A DNA stretch of 64,000 nt from Burkholderiales bacterium (GTDB taxonomy: Bacteria > Pseudomonadota > Gammaproteobacteria > Burkholderiales > Burkholderiaceae_C): NCBI GenBank assembly GCA_021414305.1, contig JAIOOS010000015.1, forward strand, positions 1-64,000, written 5' to 3'. A program made the position numbers and the translations under genes. Under the pieces are notes generated by a model. It had not been told where the DNA came from. It was given only the letters and a program-made list of their open reading frames with translations, and made no database searches. Shown one piece after another: positions 34,576 to 43,829 of this stretch (position 1 is its first letter; each line of letters opens with the position of its first letter).

Positions 34576-36189
34576 ATGAAGCTCAGCTACCGCGATCGAC
34601 TGAAGCTCCTGGGATCCGCCGGCCTCGGCATCGGCCTGAAGGCCAGCGGCCTGGCGTCGCTGGCGGGATGGGCCGGCGCATCCCTGGCCCAGGGCGACAC
34701 GGGCGGCACGCTGCGCTGGGCGCTCACACCCGAGCCGCCGACGCTGGTCACCGCGTTCAACAGCTCGCAGATGGTGCAGCAGATCTCGGCCAAGATGATG
34801 GACGGCCTGGTCGTCTACGACCGCAAGCTCGACCCGATGCCCGCCCTGGCGACCTCCTGGACCGTGTCGGACGACGCGCGCACCGTCACCTTCAAGCTGC
34901 GCGACGGGGTGAAGTGGCACGACGGCGCGCCGTTCACCTCGGCCGACGTGAAGTACACGTTCGAGGAGATCCTGAAGAAGCACCATCCGCGCGGCCGGGC
35001 GACCTTCGCCAACCTCGAGAGCGTCGAGACGCCCGACAAGCTGACCGCGGTGTTCAGGCTGTCGAAGCCGTCGGCCTACATGATGGCCGCGCTCTCGGCG
35101 TCGGAATCGCCGGTCCTGCCGAAGCACCTGTACGAGAAGGGCGACCCGACCGCCGCGCCCGTCGGCACCGGGCCGTTCAAGTTCGCCGAGTGGCAGCGCG
35201 GCAAGTTCATCCGCCTGGTCAGGAACCCGGACTACTGGGTCAAGGGCCAGCCCCACTTCGACGTCATGATCGTCCGCTTCATTCCCGACGCCGGCGCCCG
35301 CGCGGTCGCGCTCGAGACCGGCGAGCTCGACGTCAGCGGCGGCGATCCGGTGCCGCTGGCCGACCTGAAGCGCATCGACGCGCTGCCGAGCCTGGAGGTC
35401 ACGACCGAGGGCTACTCGATGTACGGGGCGATGTACTACCTCGAGTTCAACATGCGCGATCCGCAGTTCAAGGACGTGCGGGTACGCCAGGCGATCGCCC
35501 ACGCGATCGACCGGGACTTCGTCGCCAAGAACACCTGGTTCGGCTATGCCACGCCGGCGACCGGCCCGATCTCGAACAAGCAGCCCAAGTTCTATACCGA
35601 CAACGTTCCCAAGTACGCGTTCAACACCAGGCGCGCCGAGGAACTGCTCGACCAGGCGGGCTTCCCGCGCCAGGCGAACGGCATCCGCTTCAAGATCAGC
35701 CACGACCCGGCCTCGGGCTCGGAGGAGTACCGCCGCTTCGGCGAGTACTTCAAGCAGGCGATGAAGACGATCGGCATCGACGTCGAGCTGCGCGTCAGCG
35801 ACTCGGCCACCTATCAGCGCCGGGTCTGGACCGACAACGCCTACCAGACCACCTCGTACGGCATCTTCACGATGCCCGACCCGACGATCGGCGTGCAGCG
35901 CATCTTCTGGTCGAAGAACATTCGCAAGGGCGTGCCCTATTCGAACGGCTCGGGCTACACCAGCGCCGACATGGACGCCCTGCTCGAGGCGGCGCAGGTC
36001 GAGCGCGACCCGACGAAGCGGCGCGACATGTGGCACAAGATGCAGGCGGTGGCGATGACCGACCTGCCGATCATCCCGATCATCAACCGCTCGCATACCA
36101 GCGTCTACAACAAGCGGCTCGACCACTTCACCGAGGACGTCGAGGGCGTGTTCGGCACCTTCGCCGGCGTTTCCCGGGCACCGAAGTAA
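34576..36189 (+). CDS. Dpp/Opp-type ABC substrate-binding protein (SBP_bac_5)
   Basis: 537 aa. N-terminal export signal (KLLGSAGLGIGLKASGLASLAGWAGASLA) preceded by YRDRL, resembling a twin-arginine signal but with only one Arg of the pair. Mature domain has the SBP_bac_5 landmarks TLVTAFNSSQMVQQ, FKLRDGVKWHDGAPFTSADV, GTGPFKF, RNPDYW and VRQAIAHAIDR. Family 5 proteins bind peptides, but also nickel, opines and glutathione. GAGGAA lies upstream of the ATG at 34576. Heads the importer operon with two permeases and two ATPases. Confidence 0.93.
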   Translation: MKLSYRDRLKLLGSAGLGIGLKASGLASLAGWAGASLAQGDTGGTLRWALTPEPPTLVTAFNSSQMVQQISAKMMDGLVVYDRKLDPMPALATSWTVSDDARTVTFKLRDGVKWHDGAPFTSADVKYTFEEILKKHHPRGRATFANLESVETPDKLTAVFRLSKPSAYMMAALSASESPVLPKHLYEKGDPTAAPVGTGPFKFAEWQRGKFIRLVRNPDYWVKGQPHFDVMIVRFIPDAGARAVALETGELDVSGGDPVPLADLKRIDALPSLEVTTEGYSMYGAMYYLEFNMRDPQFKDVRVRQAIAHAIDRDFVAKNTWFGYATPATGPISNKQPKFYTDNVPKYAFNTRRAEELLDQAGFPRQANGIRFKISHDPASGSEEYRRFGEYFKQAMKTIGIDVELRVSDSATYQRRVWTDNAYQTTSYGIFTMPDPTIGVQRIFWSKNIRKGVPYSNGSGYTSADMDALLEAAQVERDPTKRRDMWHKMQAVAMTDLPIIPIINRSHTSVYNKRLDHFTEDVEGVFGTFAGVSRAPK

Positions 36190-36199
36190 GGCCCGGGCG

Positions 36200-37171
36200 A
36201 TGGGCCGCTACCTCGTGCGGCGGTTCTCGCAGGCCCTGCTGGTGCTGGTGCTGATCGCCTGCACCAACTTCCTGATCATCAACGCCGCGCCGGGCGACAT
36301 GGTCGACGTGATGGCCGGCGAGTCGGGCGCTGCGGACGCGGCCTACCTCGCAGCGCTGCGCCAGAAGTTCAGCCTCGACAAGCCGCTGCCGGTGCGCCTC
36401 GGCCGCTACCTCGGCTCGCTCGCGACGCTGGACCTCGGCCATTCGTTCCGCCACAACGAGTCGGTGGTAAAGCTGATCGTGTCGCGCTTCCCGGCGACGC
36501 TGCTCCTGATGTTCAGCGCCCTCGGCATCGCCCTGGTCGGAGGCGTCGTCCTCGGCGTCGCCGCGGCGCGCCGGCCCGGGTCGCTGCGCGACTCGGTGAT
36601 CTCGGTCGTCGCCCTGCTCGGCTACTCGACGCCGCTGTTCTGGTTCGGCCTCATGCTCACCGTGCTGATGTCGGTGAAGCTGGGCCTCCTGCCGAGCAGC
36701 GGCATGAGCACGATCGGCGAGGACTTCGGTCTCATCGGCAATGCGATCGACGTCGGCAAGCACCTGCTGATGCCGGCCGTCACCCTGGCGCTCTTCTACA
36801 TCTCCACCTATACCCGCCTGATGCGCGCCTCGATGCTCGAGATCTCGGGCATGGACTTCGCGCGCACCGCCAAGGCGAAGGGCCTGAACGAGCGCCAGGT
36901 CGCCTACCGGCACGTGCTGCGCAACGCGATCCTGCCGCTGGTCAGCCTCTTCGGCGTGCAGCTCGGCGCGGTGCTCGGCGGCTCGGTCGTGGTCGAGGTC
37001 GTGTTCGGCTGGCCCGGCCTCGGAACCCTCGCCTTCGACGCCCTGTTCCAGCGCGACTACAACCTGCTGATGGGGATCCTCTTCATGTCGTCGGTCCTCG
37101 TCGTCCTCGTCAACCTCGCGGTCGACCTGCTCTACAGCGTTCTCGACCCGCGCATCGAGGTGGGCAAGTGA
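36200..37171 (+). CDS. Dpp/Opp-type ABC permease (DppB-like)
   Basis: 323 aa. N-terminal MGRYLVRRFSQALLVLVLIACTNFLI is the typical DppB first helix, followed by GDMVD and a C-terminal EAA loop FARTAKAKGLNERQVAYRHVLRNAILPLVSL. Six membrane segments. 10 bp after the binding-protein gene; overlaps the next permease (GTGA). Confidence 0.94.
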   Translation: MGRYLVRRFSQALLVLVLIACTNFLIINAAPGDMVDVMAGESGAADAAYLAALRQKFSLDKPLPVRLGRYLGSLATLDLGHSFRHNESVVKLIVSRFPATLLLMFSALGIALVGGVVLGVAAARRPGSLRDSVISVVALLGYSTPLFWFGLMLTVLMSVKLGLLPSSGMSTIGEDFGLIGNAIDVGKHLLMPAVTLALFYISTYTRLMRASMLEISGMDFARTAKAKGLNERQVAYRHVLRNAILPLVSLFGVQLGAVLGGSVVVEVVFGWPGLGTLAFDALFQRDYNLLMGILFMSSVLVVLVNLAVDLLYSVLDPRIEVGK

Positions 37172-38004
37172 TCGCGCGCCTCGGCTTCTGGCCGCGCTTC
37201 AGGAAGAGCCCGACCGCGGTGCTCGGCCTGGGGATCCTGGTCGCGATCATCGTTCTCGCCATCGTCGGCCCGTTCCTGTACGGGATGGACCCGTGGAAGA
37301 TGGCGACGACGCCGTTCCAGTGGCCGGGCGACGACCCGGCGCATCCGCTCGGCTCCGACAACGCCGGCCGCGACGTGCTGGCCGGCCTGATCCACGGCGC
37401 CCGGGTCTCGCTCACCATCGGCGTCGTCGCGGCGAGCGCGGCGGTCTTCATCGGCGTCGTCGTCGGCGCGGTGGCGGGCTATTTCCGCGGCTTCATCGAC
37501 GACCTGCTGATGCGCTTCACCGAGGTGTTCCAGACGATCCCGCACTTCCTGCTCGTGATCGTGCTGGTCGCCCTGCTCCAGCCCTCGACGCCGATCATCT
37601 GCGCGGCGATCGCCATCGTCTCCTGGCCGCCGGTGGCGCGGCTGGTGCGCGGCCAGTTCCTCACCCTGCGCCAGCGCGCCTTCGTCGAATCGTGCGTCGT
37701 CATCGGCATGAGCACGCCGCGGATCATCTTCACGCAGATCCTGCCGAACTGCATCGCGCCGATCATCGTCACCGGCTCGATCATGGTCGCCTCGGCCATC
37801 CTCATCGAGGCGGGCCTGTCCTTCCTCGGCCTCGGCGATCCGAACTCGATGAGCTGGGGCGCGATGATCGGCTTCGGCCGTCAGTCGCTGCGCACCGCCT
37901 GGTACCTGGCCGCGATTCCCGGCCTGGCGATCCAGCTCACCGTGCTCGCGATCAGCTTCGTCAGCGAAGGCCTGAACGACGCGCTCAATCCCCGCCTCGG
38001 ATGA
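37168..38004 (+). CDS. Dpp/Opp-type ABC permease (DppC-like)
   Basis: 278 aa. Has the DppC landmarks HPLGSDNAGRDVLAGLIHGARVSL, the EAA loop around FVESCVVIGMSTPRIIFTQILPNCIAPIIV and the terminal LNDALNPRLG. GTG start inside the previous stop. Overlaps the DppD-like ATPase (ATGA). Confidence 0.94.
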   Translation: MIARLGFWPRFRKSPTAVLGLGILVAIIVLAIVGPFLYGMDPWKMATTPFQWPGDDPAHPLGSDNAGRDVLAGLIHGARVSLTIGVVAASAAVFIGVVVGAVAGYFRGFIDDLLMRFTEVFQTIPHFLLVIVLVALLQPSTPIICAAIAIVSWPPVARLVRGQFLTLRQRAFVESCVVIGMSTPRIIFTQILPNCIAPIIVTGSIMVASAILIEAGLSFLGLGDPNSMSWGAMIGFGRQSLRTAWYLAAIPGLAIQLTVLAISFVSEGLNDALNPRLG

Positions 38005-39014
38005 ACGGCGCCGCCTCCCCTGCCCTGCTCGAGGTCGACCACCTCGTCGTCGAGTCCGTCGCCGGCGCCGCGCCGGTGCGGCTGGTCGACGACGTGAGCT
38101 TCCGGCTCGACGTCGGCGGCACGCTCGCGATCGTCGGCGAATCGGGCTGCGGCAAGTCGCTGACCGCGCTCTCGCTGCTGCGCATCCTGCCCGAGCCCGG
38201 CGTGAAGCTGAGCGCAGGCAGCATCCGCCTTTGCGGCGAAGACCTGGCGAAGGCGAGCGAGGCGCGCATGTGCCAGGTGCGCAACGGCGCGATCTCGATG
38301 ATCTTCCAGGACCCGATCGCCTCGCTCAACCCGGTGCAGACGGTCGGCCGGCAGATCGTCGAGGCGATCCGCTCGCACCGCAAGGTGGGCAGGCGCGAGG
38401 CGCGGCAACAGGCGATCGAGCTCCTGCGCAGCGTCCACCTGCCCGACCCGGAGACGCGGATCGACTACTACCCGCACCGCCTCTCCGGAGGCATGTGCCA
38501 GCGGATCATGATCGCGATGGCGCTCGCCTCGCATCCGCGCATCCTGATCGCCGACGAGCCGACGACCGCGCTCGACACCACGGTGCAGGCGCAGGTGATG
38601 GCGCTGCTCAAGAAGGCGCAGCGCGACACCGGCACCGCGGTGGTGCTGATCACGCACAACCTCGCCGTCGCCGCCGACGCGGCGCAGGACGTCGCCGTGA
38701 TGTACGCCGGGCGGATCGTCGAGTCGGGGCCGGTGCGCCAGGTCTTCCGCACGCCGATGCATCCGTACACGCGCGGCCTGCTCGCCGCGATCCCGACCGG
38801 CGAGGAAACCGGCGAAGGCGGCGAGATTCCGCGCCTGGTCGAGATTCCCGGCACCGTGCCGCGCCCGGGCTCGCTGACCGCCGGCTGCGCGTTCGCCGCG
38901 CGCTGCCCGCGCCGCCAGGCGCGCTGCACCGAGGAGCGGCCCGAGCTCGAGGCGCACGGCGAGCCGGGCCGTGCCGCGGCCTGCTTCTATCCCCACGCGG
39001 GAACGCTGCAATGA
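38001..39014 (+). CDS. Dpp/Opp-type ABC ATP-binding protein (DppD-like)
   Basis: 337 aa. Walker A GESGCGKS at about 42-49, signature LSGGMCQRIMIAMAL, Walker [13 protein letters not shown]. The C-terminal oligopeptide-type domain has Cys-rich GCAFAARCPRRQARC, which in relatives binds a [4Fe-4S] cluster. ATGA overlaps at both ends. Confidence 0.94.
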   Translation: MNGAASPALLEVDHLVVESVAGAAPVRLVDDVSFRLDVGGTLAIVGESGCGKSLTALSLLRILPEPGVKLSAGSIRLCGEDLAKASEARMCQVRNGAISMIFQDPIASLNPVQTVGRQIVEAIRSHRKVGRREARQQAIELLRSVHLPDPETRIDYYPHRLSGGMCQRIMIAMALASHPRILIADEPTTALDTTVQAQVMALLKKAQRDTGTAVVLITHNLAVAADAAQDVAVMYAGRIVESGPVRQVFRTPMHPYTRGLLAAIPTGEETGEGGEIPRLVEIPGTVPRPGSLTAGCAFAARCPRRQARCTEERPELEAHGEPGRAAACFYPHAGTLQ

Positions 39015-40066
39015 GCGGCGCGCTGCTCTCCTGCCGCGACGTCGCGGTCGAGTTCCCGGTCGCCGGCAGGGTGCTGCGCGCGGTCGACGGGGTCGACCTC
39101 GACGTCGAGCCGGCGACGACGGTCGCGGTCGTCGGCGAGTCGGGCTGTGGCAAGTCGACGCTGGCGCGCGCCATCATGGGCCTCGGACCGGTGAGCCGCG
39201 GCTCGATCAAGCTCGAGGGCAAGGAGCTCGTCGGCCTCACGCCGAGGCAGCTCCGTCCGCTGCGCCCCGCCGTGCAGATGGTGTTCCAGAACCCGTTCGG
39301 CTCGCTCAACCCGCGCCTCACGGTCGGCCGCATCGTCGAGGAGCCCCTGTTCGTGCAGGGCATCGGCGACCGCGCCAGCCGCCGCGCCCGCGTGCGCGAG
39401 CTGCTCGAGATGGTCGGCCTCGACGCCGGCTCGGAGCAGCAGTTCCCGCACCAGTTCTCGGGCGGCCAGCGGCAGCGCATCGCGATCGCCCGGGCGCTCG
39501 CCCTGAGCCCCAAGCTGATCGTCTGCGACGAGCCCGTCTCGGCTCTCGACGTCTCGGTGCAGGCGCAGGTGCTCAACCTGCTCGTGCGGCTGCAGCGCGA
39601 CCTCGGCATCGCCTACCTCTTCATCTCGCACGACCTCTCGGTGGTGCGCCACCTCGCGCACCGCACGGTCGTGATGTACCTCGGGCGCATCGTCGCGCGA
39701 TCGAGCCACCGCAGCTTCTGGAAGGCGCCTCTGCATCCCTACGTGCTGGCGCTTCGCGACGCGACGCCGACGATGGATGGGCTTCTCAACGCGGCGAAGC
39801 CGGCGACGCTGGTCGAAGGCGAGGTGCCGAGCGCGCTCGACCCTCCGCCCGGCTGTCGCTTCTCGACCCGCTGCCCTTACGCGCTCGACCACTGCCGCGC
39901 CGTCTATCCCGAGCTGCGCGCCGTGAGCGACGTCGAATCGGTCGCCTGCCATCGGGTCGAGATCTCGAACGACGGAAGGATCCGCACCCCGTGGGGCGTC
40001 GAGACGTCGGTCGCCGAGCGGAGCGGCACGCTCGGCGCGCGCCTCGACCCGGTCCCCGCCCTCTGA
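39011..40066 (+). CDS. Dpp/Opp-type ABC ATP-binding protein (DppF-like)
   Basis: 351 aa. Walker A GESGCGKST near residue 44, signature [15 protein letters not shown], Walker B LIVCDEPVSALDVS, and C-terminal CRFSTRCPYALDHC. Completes the five-gene importer. Only 10 bp separate it from the BisC-like molybdoenzyme, so the transported compound may be its substrate or supply it. Confidence 0.94.
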   Translation: MSGALLSCRDVAVEFPVAGRVLRAVDGVDLDVEPATTVAVVGESGCGKSTLARAIMGLGPVSRGSIKLEGKELVGLTPRQLRPLRPAVQMVFQNPFGSLNPRLTVGRIVEEPLFVQGIGDRASRRARVRELLEMVGLDAGSEQQFPHQFSGGQRQRIAIARALALSPKLIVCDEPVSALDVSVQAQVLNLLVRLQRDLGIAYLFISHDLSVVRHLAHRTVVMYLGRIVARSSHRSFWKAPLHPYVLALRDATPTMDGLLNAAKPATLVEGEVPSALDPPPGCRFSTRCPYALDHCRAVYPELRAVSDVESVACHRVEISNDGRIRTPWGVETSVAERSGTLGARLDPVPAL

Positions 40067-40076
40067 ACGAGACGCC

Positions 40077-42413
40077 ATGGAAACCTTCACCACCACCCAC
40101 TGGGGCAGCTACCGCGTCGAGGTCGAGCAGGGCCGCCTTGTCGGCGTGCGCCCTGTCGCGTGGGATCGCCATCCCTCGCCGATCGGCCAGTCGCTGCCGG
40201 ATACGGTGCACGGGCCGAGCCGGGTCCGCCGGCCTGCAGTGCGCGCGGGCTTTCTCGAGAAGGGCGCGGCGTCGCGCGAGGGCCGCGGCAGCGAGCCCTT
40301 CGTCGAGGTGAGCTGGGACGAGGCGACGACGCTCGTCGCGAACGAGATCGAGCGGGTGCGCCGCCAGCACGGCAACGAGGCGATCTTCGGCGGCTCGTAC
40401 GGCTGGTCGAGCGCGGGGCGCTTCCATCACGCGCAGAGCCAGGTGCACCGCTTCCTCAACGCCGCCGGCGGCTACGTCTATTTCAAGGACACCTACAGCA
40501 ACGCCGCCGGCCGCCGCGTGCTGCCCTACGCGATCGCCGAGCTCGACCAGCTCCGGCCGACGCAGACGAGCTGGTCGCTGCTGGCCGAGCACTGCGAGCT
40601 GTTCGTCGCCTTCGGGGGGCTGCCGACGCGCAACTCGCAGGTCAACTCGGGCGGCGCCAACGACCACGCGATTCCCTGGTGGCTCGGCAAGCTGCGCGAG
40701 CGCGGCGTCGAGTTCGTCAACGTCTCGCCGGTGAAGGACGACCTCGCCGAGGTGCCCGAAGCCGAGTGGCTCTCGATCCGGCCGGGCAGCGACACCGCCC
40801 TCATCCTCGCGCTCTGCCACGTGCTGATCGAGGAGGCCTTGTACGACCGCGCCTTCGTCGGGACGCACACGAGCGGGTTCGACCGCTTCGCCGAGTACGT
40901 GCGCGGCACGCGCGACGGCCAGCCCAAGAGCCCGGACTGGGCGGCGCCGATCGCCGGCTGCGACGTCGAGCAGATCCGCGGCCTGGCGCGGCGGATGGCG
41001 GGCAAGCGCACGATGGTCAACATGGCCTGGTCGCTGCAACGGTCGCTCCAGGGCGAGCAGCCGTTCTTCGCCCTGGTCGTGCTCGCCGCCCTGCTGGGCC
41101 AGATCGGCACCGAGGGCGGCGGCCTCGGCCTCGGCTACGCCTGTTTCAACGACATCGGCGCCGGCCGCAACGGCTTCTCCGGCCCGCGCCTGCCGCAGGG
41201 GACGAACCCGGTCGAGGCCTACATCCCGGTCGCCCGGCTCTCCGACATGCTGCTGAACCCGGGCGCCGCCTACGACTACAACGGCGCCGCGCTCACCTAT
41301 CCCGACATCCGCGTCGTCTACTGGGCGGGCGGCAACGCCTTCCACCACCACCAGGACATCAACCGGCTGATCGGCGCGTGGCGGCGGCCCGAGACGATCG
41401 TCGTCCACGAGGCGTACTGGACCGCGCAGGCGAAGTTCTCCGACATCGTCCTGCCCGCGACCGTGATGCTCGAGCGCGACGACATCGGCAGCTCCTCGGG
41501 CGACGGCTTCATGACGGCGATGAAGCGCGTGCTCGAGCCGCACGGCGAAGCGCGCGACGACTATGCGATCTTCGCCGCGATCGCCGCGAAGCTCGGCGTC
41601 GAGCCGGAGTTCACCGAGGGCCGCGACGTGATGGCGTGGCTGCGCCAGCTCTATCTCGAATCGCTGCCGCGCGCGGCCGAAGCGGGCCTGACGCTGCCGT
41701 CGTTCGACGAGTTCTGGGCCAAAGGCGTGCTCGAGTACCCGCGTCCCGAGCGGCCGAACGTGCTGCTGCGCGCGTTCCGCGAAGACCCGGTGAAGCACCG
41801 CCTCGCGACACCGTCGGGCCGGATCGAGCTTTTCTCCGAGAAGCTCGCCAGCCTCGGCTACGACGAGTGCCCGGGCCATCCGGTCTGGAAGCCCTCGGAG
41901 GAGTTCCTCGGCAGCGAGCGGGCGAAGCGCTTCCCGCTGCACATGCTCTCGCCGCAGCCCGCCAATCGCCTGCACAGCCAGTACGACCAGGGCAGCGTCA
42001 GCCTCGCCGACAAGATCCAGGGCCGCGAGCCAATGAGGATGAGCGCCCAGGACGCGGCGGCGCGCGGCCTGCGGAGCGGCGATGTCGCGCGCGTCTTCAA
42101 CGACCGCGGCGCGATCCTCGTCGGCGTGCAGGTCAGCGACTCGATCCGCCCGGGCGTGGTGCAGCTTGCCACGGGCGCCTGGTACGACCCGCTCGTGCCC
42201 GGCGAGATCGGCACGCTCGACAAGCACGGCAACCCGAACGTCCTCACGCCCGACCGCGGCAGCTCGCGGCTGGGGCAGGGCTGCGCGGCGCAGAGCACGC
42301 TGGTCGAGGCGGAGCGCTGGAACGAGCCGCTGCCGCCCGTCACGGCGCACCGGCCGCCGCTTTTCGTGCAGCGCGGCGAGATCCGCGAAACCCAGGAAGG
42401 AAACGACCGATGA
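40077..42413 (+). CDS. BisC/TorZ-like molybdopterin S- or N-oxide reductase
   Basis: 778 aa, DMSO reductase family. The Mo ligand is the Ser in GGSYGWSSAGRFHHAQ (Ser112 by alignment to the G-W-x-S position of DMSO reductase). No N-terminal Cys motif for [4Fe-4S] and no Tat signal, so a cytoplasmic single-cofactor enzyme like biotin sulfoxide reductase. Later blocks are GGLPTRNSQVNSGG, YWAGGNAFHHHQDINRL, FSDIVLPATVMLERDD and the C-terminal molydopterin-dinucleotide domain with FNDRGAIL and LDKHGNPNVLTPD. It should reduce an S-oxide or N-oxide. Its paralogue is at 54386-56704. Coupled (ATGA) to the next gene. Confidence 0.92.
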   Translation: METFTTTHWGSYRVEVEQGRLVGVRPVAWDRHPSPIGQSLPDTVHGPSRVRRPAVRAGFLEKGAASREGRGSEPFVEVSWDEATTLVANEIERVRRQHGNEAIFGGSYGWSSAGRFHHAQSQVHRFLNAAGGYVYFKDTYSNAAGRRVLPYAIAELDQLRPTQTSWSLLAEHCELFVAFGGLPTRNSQVNSGGANDHAIPWWLGKLRERGVEFVNVSPVKDDLAEVPEAEWLSIRPGSDTALILALCHVLIEEALYDRAFVGTHTSGFDRFAEYVRGTRDGQPKSPDWAAPIAGCDVEQIRGLARRMAGKRTMVNMAWSLQRSLQGEQPFFALVVLAALLGQIGTEGGGLGLGYACFNDIGAGRNGFSGPRLPQGTNPVEAYIPVARLSDMLLNPGAAYDYNGAALTYPDIRVVYWAGGNAFHHHQDINRLIGAWRRPETIVVHEAYWTAQAKFSDIVLPATVMLERDDIGSSSGDGFMTAMKRVLEPHGEARDDYAIFAAIAAKLGVEPEFTEGRDVMAWLRQLYLESLPRAAEAGLTLPSFDEFWAKGVLEYPRPERPNVLLRAFREDPVKHRLATPSGRIELFSEKLASLGYDECPGHPVWKPSEEFLGSERAKRFPLHMLSPQPANRLHSQYDQGSVSLADKIQGREPMRMSAQDAAARGLRSGDVARVFNDRGAILVGVQVSDSIRPGVVQLATGAWYDPLVPGEIGTLDKHGNPNVLTPDRGSSRLGQGCAAQSTLVEAERWNEPLPPVTAHRPPLFVQRGEIRETQEGNDR

Positions 42414-43054
42414 TCGCCCTCGACCATGTCACCCTCGGCACGTCGTCGCTCGCCGCCGGCGTCGCCGCGGTGCGCAACGTTCTCGGCATCGAGATCCCGC
42501 CGGGCGGCAAGCACCCCGACATGAGCACGCACAACCGGGTCGTCAACGTCGGCGAGTCGCGCTTCCTCGAGCTGATCGCGATCGACCCGGACGCGCCCGC
42601 AGTGCCGCACAAGCGCTGGTTCGGGCTCGACGATCCGGCGGTGAAGGCACGCCTCGCCACGGCGCCGCGCGGCGTCGGCTGGGTCGTCCGCACCGACGAC
42701 CTCGACCGCGTGATCGCCGCCAGCCCGGTCGAGCTCGGCGAGGCACGCAAGATGTCGCGCGGCGAGCGCAGCTGGCGGCTCACCGTGCCCGAGGCGGGCG
42801 CGATGCCCTACGACGGCCTGGTGCCGGGGTTCATCGAGTGGTCGCCCGGACCGCATCCTTCGGCCGGCATGCAGTTCCTCGGCCCGACGCTCGAGGCGAT
42901 CGAGATGCGCCATCCGCAAGCCGACGCGCTGCGCGGCGTGCTGCAGCGGCTCGGCGTGCTCGACCTCGTCGCCGTGCTCGAGCCCGCCGCGACCGCCTCG
43001 CTCGCCTACCGATTTCGCCTGCCAGACGGCAGCGTACACACCCTCGGAGCATGA
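42410..43054 (+). CDS. Glyoxalase-like (VOC superfamily) protein
   Basis: 214 aa of the Glyoxalase_3-like group (PF13468). MIALDHVTLGTSSL at the start and FLELIAID carry the usual His and Glu metal-site positions; YRFRLPDGSVHTL closes the second module. Members are lyases, isomerases or resistance proteins; none of these is specified by the sequence. Its ATG overlaps the molybdoenzyme stop, and the IclR gene follows 4 bp later. Confidence 0.8.
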   Translation: MIALDHVTLGTSSLAAGVAAVRNVLGIEIPPGGKHPDMSTHNRVVNVGESRFLELIAIDPDAPAVPHKRWFGLDDPAVKARLATAPRGVGWVVRTDDLDRVIAASPVELGEARKMSRGERSWRLTVPEAGAMPYDGLVPGFIEWSPGPHPSAGMQFLGPTLEAIEMRHPQADALRGVLQRLGVLDLVAVLEPAATASLAYRFRLPDGSVHTLGA

Positions 43055-43058
43055 GCCG

Positions 43059-43829
43059 ATGAACAACACGCTGGTGAAGGGACTGCAGCTGCTGGAGGTG
43101 CTCGCGCGAAGCCGCGAGCCGCAGGGGGTCAGCGACCTCGCGGCCCGGCTTTCGCTCGGCAAGAGCAACGTGCATCGGCTGCTGCAGGCGCTGGTGGAGC
43201 TCGGCTACGTGCTGAAGGACGAGACGACCGCGCAATACCAGGTGTCGCTGCGGCTGTGGGAGCTCGGCGCGGCGGTCGAGGTGGGCTTTCGCATCAAGGC
43301 GGCGGCGAGCGAGGCGATGACCCGCCTCCTCGCGCGCACCCGCGAGACGGTGCACCTTTCGGTGCTCGACGGCGAGGAGGTCGTTTACGTGCACAAGCTC
43401 GACAGCCCCGAGCCGGTGCGCGCCTATTCGGAGATCGGCGGCCGCGCGCCGGCGTTCTGCGTCGCCACCGGCAAGGCCATGCTCGCCTGGCAGCCGGCGG
43501 CGGTGCTCGCCTCGGTCGCCTCGCACCTGCGCGCGCACACCCCGCGCACGATCACCGATCCGCAGGAGTACCTGCGCGAGATGGACCGGATCCGCGCCAA
43601 CGGCTACGCGGTCAACCGCGGCGAATGGCGCGAGACGGTGTGGGGCGTCGCCGCGGCGATCCGCGGCGTCAAGGGCAACGTGCTCGCCGCGATCGGCGTC
43701 TCCGGGCCTTCGGCGCGGATCAAGCCGGGCAACATCAAGGTCCTCGCCGACGAGGTGATCGCCGCTGCGCGCCTGGTCGAGCGCTCGCTCGAAGGCTCGG
43801 TGGCCCGCAACACCGCCGAGGCCGCCTAG
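43059..43829 (+). CDS. IclR-family transcriptional regulator, second copy
   Basis: 256 aa. Winged helix with SDLAARLSLGKSNVHRLLQALVELGYVLKD; effector domain with LDGEEVVYVHKLDSPEPVRAYSEIGGRAPAFCVATGKAML, NRGEWRETVWGVAAAIR and VLAAIGVSG. Last gene of the operon that starts with the rid genes, and it meets the cystathionine-lyase-like gene tail-to-tail with a 4-bp overlap at 43826-43829. A good candidate reader of the YGGA-N6/7-TTCC-N7-RGAA operators at the neighbouring promoters. Confidence 0.93.
   Translation: MNNTLVKGLQLLEVLARSREPQGVSDLAARLSLGKSNVHRLLQALVELGYVLKDETTAQYQVSLRLWELGAAVEVGFRIKAAASEAMTRLLARTRETVHLSVLDGEEVVYVHKLDSPEPVRAYSEIGGRAPAFCVATGKAMLAWQPAAVLASVASHLRAHTPRTITDPQEYLREMDRIRANGYAVNRGEWRETVWGVAAAIRGVKGNVLAAIGVSGPSARIKPGNIKVLADEVIAAARLVERSLEGSVARNTAEAA

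Noticed and set aside
34408..36126. 572-aa minus-strand frame inside the substrate-binding protein gene
   Set aside because: Antisense of a gene with clear SBP_bac_5 motifs; no ribosome site.
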